DNA from: Propionibacteriaceae bacterium
GTDB lineage: Bacteria; Actinomycetota; Actinomycetes; Propionibacteriales; Propionibacteriaceae
Assembly: GCA_031254155.1 (NCBI GenBank)
Contig: JAIRVA010000194.1
Span: 1 to 10,858, forward strand
Length of the DNA: 10,858 nt
Reading direction: 5' to 3'
This document shows, piece by piece, positions 6,987 through 10,858 of this stretch. The translations under genes and the position numbers were made by a program. A model generated the notes under the pieces. That model ran no database searches. It had not been told where the DNA came from and saw nothing but the letters and a program-made list of their open reading frames with translations. The stretch's first letter is position 1. Each line of letters opens with the position of its first letter.

Positions 6987-7279
6987 CGGTGGCCCTCGCC
7001 GTGCCCGGGCTCCGCCGGATCGACCGGCGTGCCGTGGTGGTTGCCACCGGCGGACCCAGACTGAGGACCGGTGGCGGTTCCGGTCTCAGTCTGGGTGGCG
7101 GTTGGCGACGCGGGGGGTGGGGTGGGCGCTGGCGTGGGCGGTACGGTGACAGGCGGTACGGTGACCAGCGGCTCGGTGGCAGGTGTCGTCGGTCCGTCGG
7201 ACCACGCTGCCGTCGCCACCGTACCGCTGATCACCACCGCGACCGCCACGATCACCGCCCACTGCACTGCGCGCTTCAT
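6983..7279 (-). CDS. Small exported or membrane-anchored Pro/Thr-rich protein, first gene of the two-component operon
   Basis: The product has 98 residues and I do not recognise its family. It has a short positive N-terminus (MKRAVQW), a hydrophobic helix of about 18 residues ending near ATAAWSD (a signal peptide, or an uncleaved anchor), a Pro/Thr-rich spacer (VTVPPVTVPPTPAPTPPP), and a hydrophilic Gly/His tail (GGNHHGTP, GHGEGHR). The composition suggests a flexible extracellular peptide with several histidines that could bind metal or protons. The ATG at 7279 is preceded on this strand by GGAGAGGG about 4 bases upstream. The gene overlaps the histidine-kinase start by 4 bases, the best clue to its role: an accessory or target of the sensor. 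The VTVPP pair is encoded by a 15-base direct repeat (7137-7165). It is real on grounds of start signal, coupling and signal sequence; its function is unknown. Confidence 0.75.
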   Translation of the reverse strand: MKRAVQWAVIVAVAVVISGTVATAAWSDGPTTPATEPLVTVPPVTVPPTPAPTPPPASPTATQTETGTATGPQSGSAGGNHHGTPVDPAEPGHGEGHR

Positions 7280-7343
7280 CTCACCCTCTCCGATCTGTCT
7301 TCAGTCTAAACCGATACCATCGCCTCGCCCGTTGGACCGCCGC

Positions 7344-7796
7344 TCACTCGTGGCCGCCACCGTGACCCGAACCGGAGTTGTGCGACGACCCGGACGGGTG
7401 CGAGCTGGTCTTGGTGGTGTTGTGGTTGCCCGAACTGCTGTGCTTCGCCGTCGTCGTGGTGTGATCAACCGTGCCGGCGTGGTCAGCGGTGCCGTTGTGA
7501 TCGGCGGTGGTGGCGTGCTCGGCCGGGTCGGCGGCGTGGTTAGCCGTACCGTCGTGCTCAGTCGCCGCGGCCGGCTGCCCGGTCGCGGGTACCGCCGGGG
7601 TGGCAGTGTGATCGGCCGGCGTGTCGTGCGTCACCGCGGCGGGGGCCGGGGCCGGGGTGGACACGGCCGGCACACTGGCCGCCGTCGTCGCCCCCACCGC
7701 GTGCACGTCGTCGTTCCCGGCGACGGCCAGCGGAATGGCAAAGGAGCCAGCCAGGACGGCCGCGGCCGCGGCCGCGATCAGGATCCGAGTCTTCAT
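7344..7796 (-). CDS. Exported histidine-rich low-complexity protein
   Basis: The product has 150 residues and I know no named family for it. Residues 1-26 are a signal peptide (MKTRILIAAAAAAVLAGSF, cleavage probably after AVA before GNDD). The mature part is almost entirely Ala, Thr, Ser, Pro, Gly, Asp and His. The middle has a His every 6-7 residues, mostly as Asp-His, Asn-His or Glu-His pairs in units such as NGTADH and AGTVDH. The tail is Ser/Gly/His-rich and ends GSGHGGGHE. No cysteines are seen. I chose ATG 7796 over an in-frame upstream codon at 7823 because it begins a clean signal peptide and AAAGG lies 6 bases before it. The spacing suggests metal (zinc, copper, nickel) binding or buffering outside the membrane, but that is inference. 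It lies 64 bases upstream of the two-component operon on the same strand and could be co-transcribed or co-regulated. Confidence 0.75.
   Translation of the reverse strand: MKTRILIAAAAAAVLAGSFAIPLAVAGNDDVHAVGATTAASVPAVSTPAPAPAAVTHDTPADHTATPAVPATGQPAAATEHDGTANHAADPAEHATTADHNGTADHAGTVDHTTTTAKHSSSGNHNTTKTSSHPSGSSHNSGSGHGGGHE
7461..7553. repeat. Degenerate 18-bp tandem repeat inside the histidine-rich gene
   Basis: Five units begin with GTG on the plus strand (His codon CAC on the coding strand): 7461-7478, 7479-7496, 7497-7514, 7515-7535 (21 bases) and 7536-7553. On the minus strand they encode AGTVDH, NGTADH, ATTADH, AADPAEH and DGTANH. The bases have diverged while the final His and the acidic or Asn residue before it are kept. 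This suggests an old repeat expansion followed by selection on the protein pattern. Confidence 0.75.
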
Positions 7797-7827
7797 GATG
7801 TACCTTTCTTTGGGATACTTCAAACTT

Positions 7828-7881
7828 ACCCGGCGGGTATGAGAGGTCCAGGAGCCCCAGATGAGAATGCTCTCATATCCG
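7828..7881 (-). promoter_or_regulatory. Overlapping palindromes upstream of the histidine-rich gene
   Basis: Three symmetric elements crowd the 76-base gap between the transporter stop and the histidine-rich gene. ACCCGGCGGGT (7828-7838) is an 11-base odd palindrome. ATGAGA (7861-7866) and TCTCAT (7871-7876) are inverted around 4 bases. TATGAGAG (7838-7845) pairs with CTCTCATA (7870-7877). The segment at 7870-7877 can therefore pair with either of two partners. They could be repressor operators, alternative RNA hairpins, or a terminator for the transporter, though no T-run follows on the minus strand. The transporter stop codon lies inside the right-hand arm. Confidence 0.4.
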
Positions 7882-9225
7882 GGCCGCCCAGATCCGGCGG
7901 CCGGCGTGCGCGACCAGGCCGGCGACGATCACGTACCCCGGCACCGACCACCAGCCACCAGCGCTGAAGATCGCCGTCATGGCCACGAGGACGGGGACGA
8001 CGTACCGGCCAGACCACCCGAGGTACCCGCCGAAGCCCGGCATGGGTACCCCGGCCGCGACGGCGACCGACCGCGCCATGAAATTCGGCCCGTTACCGAT
8101 GTACGTCAGGGCGCCACCGAACACCGCGCCCAGCGAGATCGCCACGAGGTACGCCTCAGGCACGCCCGCCACGAGCGGCTCGCCCGGCAGACGGGTGGCC
8201 AACTCGAAGAAGGTCGCGTACGTCGGGGCGTTGTCGAGCACCGACGACAACCCGCCCGTGATCACGAGCATGCTCACCTGGTCCAGCGGTAGTCGCGGGG
8301 CCGCCTGGCGCAGGAAACCGAGCGCCGGGACCATGGTCAGGAAGAGGCCGAGGAAGAGGGCGGCCACCTCGACGACCGGCGACCAGGTGAATGAGTTCAC
8401 CTGGTACCTCGTCTCCCGGTCACCGCTCAGCAGCGACGCCACCGTCGCCGCGACCAGCACCAGTTCACGCCACGGCACCCACAACCCGGCCGCCAGATCG
8501 ACCGACGGGACGAACGCCACGGCGGCCACCACGATCACCAAGTAGATCAGGTTGACCCCGCCCCGCAACCCCAGTGGCGTACGGCCGGCGTCGTCCGCGG
8601 CAAGGGCTGCCGGGGACTCCCGGGCGTATATCCCCTTGTCCAGGGCGTAATACGTCAGCAGCAGGAGGCCGTTGACGAAGAGCCACTGTGGCCAGAGCGT
8701 GAGCGTCCACCAGAAGGGCACCCCGCGCAGTAACCCGAGGAACAGGGGCGGATCGCCGAGCGGGGTGAGCAGCCCGCCGCTGTTGGCCGCCGTGAAAATC
8801 GCGAAGACGACCGTGTGCGCAACATAGGCGCGTTGCCGATTGGTCGCCAGCAGGGGCCGGATCAGGAGCATGGCCGCGCCCGTGGTCCCGATGAGGGACG
8901 CCGCGACCGTGCCCGCCGCCAGGAACACGGTGTTATGACGCGGTGTCGCGCGGAGGTCACCGGTCAGACAGATCCCGCCCGAGATAACAAACAGCGCTGT
9001 CAGAAGGGTGATGAACTGGACAAACTCCACCAGTGTCCGCCCGACCTCGTCGCCCGCCCCGGCGAGTCCGCACCAGAGTGCGACCGGTACCCCCACCCCG
9101 AGGGCGACGACCAGCTTGACCCAGTTCCGCTCCCAGACGCGTGCGGCCGCCGGGATGAGGGGCAGGGCGGCGATACAGCCGAGCATGCTCGCAAACGGGA
9201 GGGTGCCCCACCAGGGTACGACCAC
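7873..9225 (-). CDS. Ion-transporter-superfamily membrane protein, putative Na+/H+ antiporter or citrate-type transporter
   Basis: This 450-residue, strongly hydrophobic protein has roughly a dozen predicted membrane segments. It shows the internal two-fold signature of the ArsB/NhaD/CitMHS superfamily. The first half has GTTGAAMLLIRPLL (113-126) and TAANSGGLLTPLGDPPLFLG (145-164). The second half has LSSVLDNAPTY (326-336), with the Asp-Asn-x-Pro motif of NhaD-like antiporters, and TYIGNGPNFMARS (374-386). The best family guess is the 'sodium:proton antiporter / putative citrate transport' group; the ion or substrate cannot be fixed from sequence. The start is GTG 9225, which gives the N-terminus expected for the group (a short leader, then LPFASMLGCIAALPL); ATG at residue 14 would cut into the first helix. 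The Shine-Dalgarno sequence is weak, and only 7 bases separate it from the guaB3 stop, so translation is probably coupled. The physiological link to guanine nucleotide synthesis is not obvious. Confidence 0.85.
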   Translation of the reverse strand: MVVPWWGTLPFASMLGCIAALPLIPAAARVWERNWVKLVVALGVGVPVALWCGLAGAGDEVGRTLVEFVQFITLLTALFVISGGICLTGDLRATPRHNTVFLAAGTVAASLIGTTGAAMLLIRPLLATNRQRAYVAHTVVFAIFTAANSGGLLTPLGDPPLFLGLLRGVPFWWTLTLWPQWLFVNGLLLLTYYALDKGIYARESPAALAADDAGRTPLGLRGGVNLIYLVIVVAAVAFVPSVDLAAGLWVPWRELVLVAATVASLLSGDRETRYQVNSFTWSPVVEVAALFLGLFLTMVPALGFLRQAAPRLPLDQVSMLVITGGLSSVLDNAPTYATFFELATRLPGEPLVAGVPEAYLVAISLGAVFGGALTYIGNGPNFMARSVAVAAGVPMPGFGGYLGWSGRYVVPVLVAMTAIFSAGGWWSVPGYVIVAGLVAHAGRRIWAARI

Positions 9226-9232
9226 GACGCCG

Positions 9233-10336
9233 TCACACCAGGATCAGTTCGGCCTTCTGGAAGCTCTTGACCTCCGTGTAGCCGGTGGAAGCGAGGGTAC
9301 GGCGCAGGGCGCCGACGAGGTTCATCGACCCGTCAGCGATGGAACTCGGGCCGACGAGGATCTGTTCCAGCGTGGCCGTCGTGTCGAAATGCGCCCGCAG
9401 GCCGCGTGACAAGGTGGGATGCCAGGCCTCGGGACCCCAGTGGTAACCCTGCCCCGGCGCCTCGGTGGCCCGCGCGAGGGGTGCGCCGACCATGGCGGCG
9501 TCCGCCCCGCAGGCGAGCGCCTTGGCGATGTCCCCCGAGCCGCCGATGGAACCGTCGGCGATGACCGCCACGTAGCGCCCTCCCGACTCGTCCAGGTAGT
9601 CGCCCCGGGCGGCGGCGGCGTCCGAGATGGCCGTCGCCATGGGTACCTCGATGCCGAGCACGTTGCGGGTCGCCCGCCGCGCTCCCCCGCCGAACCCGAC
9701 GAGGATGCCCGCCGCGCCGGACCGCATCAGGTGCAGCGCGGTGTGGTAGTTGGCGCAACCGCCGACGATGACGGGCACATCGAGGGTATGGATGAACTGC
9801 TTCAGATCAAGGGAACTCTCCCGCGAGGAGACGTGCTGCGCGGACACCGTCGTACCCCGGATGACCAGGAAGTCCGCACCCCCCTTGACCACGCGGTCCG
9901 CGTACTCCCGGACGTGCTTCGGGCTGAGGGAGGCCGCGAACGGCACCCCCGCCCGGCGAATCTCCGCGAGCCGGGCGTCCATGAGTTCCGGTTTGAGCGG
10001 CTCCGCGTACGCGCGCTGCAGCGCGGCGGTGGCGGCAAGCGGGTCTGCGATCCGGGCCAGCTCGTCGAAGACCGGCAGCGGGTCGGCGTATCGCGTCCAC
10101 AGGCCCTCCAGGTTGAGCACGCCCAGCCCGCCCAGCCGGCCCATCGCGATGACCGTCGCCGGCGACATGACCGAGTCCATCGGCGCCGCGACCAGCGGGA
10201 AGTCGAGGGTGACGGCGTCGATCTTCCAGGTGAGGTCCACGTCATCAATGTCGCGGGTCCGCTTCGTGGGGACGATGGCCACATCGTCCAATCCGTACGC
10301 CTTTTCTGCGCGCTTGCTCCGTCCGATGTCGTACAT
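9233..10336 (-). CDS. guaB3: GuaB3-family IMP dehydrogenase-related protein
   Basis: This 367-residue protein belongs to the GuaB3 branch of the IMP dehydrogenase/GMP reductase family, a TIM barrel without CBS domains. Recognisable GuaB3 segments are KRTRDIDDVD (25-34), APMDSVMSPAT (51-61), IRGTTVSAQHVS (159-170), PVIVGGCANYHTALHLMRSG (188-207) and MNLVGALRRT (338-347). The catalytic loop that reads GxGxGSICTTR in true IMP dehydrogenases is GFGGGARRATR (214-224) here, so the catalytic Cys position is Arg221. Cyanobacterial GuaB3 has been reported to act as an IMP dehydrogenase, whereas the actinobacterial role is, to my knowledge, unresolved. The ATG at 10336 has AAAGGA about 6 bases upstream, overlapping the guaB stop region; the gap to guaB is 11 bases. 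Family assignment is secure; the reaction is not. Confidence 0.94.
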   Translation of the reverse strand: MYDIGRSKRAEKAYGLDDVAIVPTKRTRDIDDVDLTWKIDAVTLDFPLVAAPMDSVMSPATVIAMGRLGGLGVLNLEGLWTRYADPLPVFDELARIADPLAATAALQRAYAEPLKPELMDARLAEIRRAGVPFAASLSPKHVREYADRVVKGGADFLVIRGTTVSAQHVSSRESSLDLKQFIHTLDVPVIVGGCANYHTALHLMRSGAAGILVGFGGGARRATRNVLGIEVPMATAISDAAAARGDYLDESGGRYVAVIADGSIGGSGDIAKALACGADAAMVGAPLARATEAPGQGYHWGPEAWHPTLSRGLRAHFDTTATLEQILVGPSSIADGSMNLVGALRRTLASTGYTEVKSFQKAELILV

Positions 10337-10347
10337 CGTGTTCCTTT

Positions 10348-10858
10348 CTAGATTGGTGACGAGTAGTTGGGGGCCTCGACGGTCATCTGCACGTCGTGGG
10401 GGTGGGACTCCCTGAGCCCGGCCGCGGTGAGGCGGATGAGGCGGCCGCGGGTCTGCAGCTCGGGGATCGTCCGGGCGCCGGTGTAGAACATCGACTGGCG
10501 CAGGCCGCCGACCAGTTGGTAGGCGACGGCGGCGAGCGGCCCCCGGTAGGCGACCTGGCCCTCGATCCCCTCGGCGATGAGCTTGTCATCGTTCGTCACG
10601 TCGGCCTGGAAGTAGCGGTCTTTGGAGTACGAGGCCTTGCGCCCGCGCACCGCCATCGCGCCCAGGGAGCCCATGCCGCGGTACTGCTTGTACTGCTTGC
10701 CGTTAATAAACACCAGTTCACCGGGCGACTCCTCACACCCGGCGAGCAGCGAGCCGAGCATGACCGTGTTCGCGCCCGCCACGATGGCCTTCGCGATGTC
10801 GCCGGAATACTGCAGCCCGCCGTCGCCGATGACCGGGACCCCGGCGGGCCCGCAGGCC
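10348..10858 (-). CDS. guaB: IMP dehydrogenase (C-terminal part, 5'-partial)
   Basis: IMP dehydrogenase oxidises IMP to XMP with NAD+, the committed step to GMP, in the cytoplasm. The frame is open to the window edge. About 169 C-terminal residues are visible, perhaps a third of a normal 480-510-residue enzyme; the N-terminal barrel, CBS domains and catalytic Cys loop lie outside. Visible landmarks are PVIGDGGLQYSGDIAKAI, the phosphate-binding NTVMLGSLLAGCEESPGE, the mobile flap KQYKQYRGMGSLGAM with the catalytic Arg/Tyr region after it (SKDRYFQ), EGIEGQVAYRGPL and the terminal ARTIPELQ. The stop is TAG at 10348-10350. Just downstream on the same strand are guaB3 and the transporter, giving a probable guaB–guaB3–transporter operon. 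The guaB/guaB3 pairing is common in actinobacteria. Confidence 0.96.
   Translation of the reverse strand, partial: ACGPAGVPVIGDGGLQYSGDIAKAIVAGANTVMLGSLLAGCEESPGELVFINGKQYKQYRGMGSLGAMAVRGRKASYSKDRYFQADVTNDDKLIAEGIEGQVAYRGPLAAVAYQLVGGLRQSMFYTGARTIPELQTRGRLIRLTAAGLRESHPHDVQMTVEAPNYSSPI

Noticed and set aside
5661..7064. A 467-codon plus-strand frame antisense to the histidine kinase.
   Set aside because: The product is Arg/Gly/Asp/Gln-rich low complexity with no domain, and the opposite strand encodes an intact kinase with all catalytic boxes.
7461..7553. Regularly spaced 18-bp repeats that could suggest a CRISPR array or a regulator-binding iteron cluster.
   Set aside because: Units are contiguous with no spacers, diverged in sequence, and follow codon phase inside a coding gene.
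7071..7967. A 298-codon plus-strand frame opposite the two exported proteins.
   Set aside because: It is a Val/Gly/Arg-rich shadow of the Ala/Thr/His-rich genes on the other strand, with no start signal or domain.
1..10858. Apparent abundance of the tetramer GTAC, suggesting a methylation or restriction signature.
   Set aside because: Counted only roughly by eye; GATC seemed similarly frequent in a sampled part, and codon context may explain both. A proper Markov-model count would be needed to support a claim.

Overview
This is a high-GC window with short intergenic gaps, strong G/C bias at third codon positions and frequent GTG starts. The GuaB–GuaB3 pair, the actinobacterial style of the toxin–antitoxin remnants and the two-component system point to an actinobacterium. 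A complete anaerobic glycerol-3-phosphate dehydrogenase operon (glpABC) suggests a facultative or anaerobic member that uses glycerol. A Propionibacteriaceae-like organism is my best guess, but that is inference only.

Layout. (1) Bases 1-3936, plus strand: glpA (5' end cut off by the window edge), glpB and glpC, packed with a 4-base overlap and a 2-base gap. (2) Bases 3939-4942, plus strand: a small island of gene debris. It holds an antitoxin C-terminal half that starts 3 bases after the glpC stop, the last 30 codons of a RelE/ParE-type toxin, an A+T-rich inverted-repeat patch, and a DUF4143 C-terminal domain without its ATPase half. (3) Bases 4927-7279, minus strand: a three-gene operon joined by 4-base stop/start overlaps. 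Its order is a small exported Pro/Thr-rich protein, a HAMP sensor histidine kinase and an OmpR-type response regulator. (4) Bases 7344-7796, minus strand: an exported histidine-rich low-complexity protein, with several overlapping palindromes just upstream. (5) Bases 7873-10858, minus strand: guaB (5' part outside the window), guaB3 and a NhaD/CitMHS-like membrane transporter, separated by only 11 and 7 bases, so probably one transcript.

How they work together. GlpABC oxidises glycerol-3-phosphate at the membrane and passes electrons to quinone. GuaB makes XMP for guanine nucleotide synthesis. GuaB3 is a paralogue that lacks the catalytic cysteine of IMP dehydrogenase, and its role in actinobacteria is unsettled. 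The two exported low-complexity proteins, both ending in Gly/His-rich tails, flank the sensor kinase operon and may form an envelope or metal-related sensing module with it; this is a hypothesis. The debris island and the 16-base tail-to-tail overlap at 4927-4942 mark a past rearrangement between the glp operon and the two-component system. No RNA genes, CRISPR arrays, intact insertion sequences or prophage genes were seen. There is no stretch over 300 bases without a gene or recognisable gene remnant.
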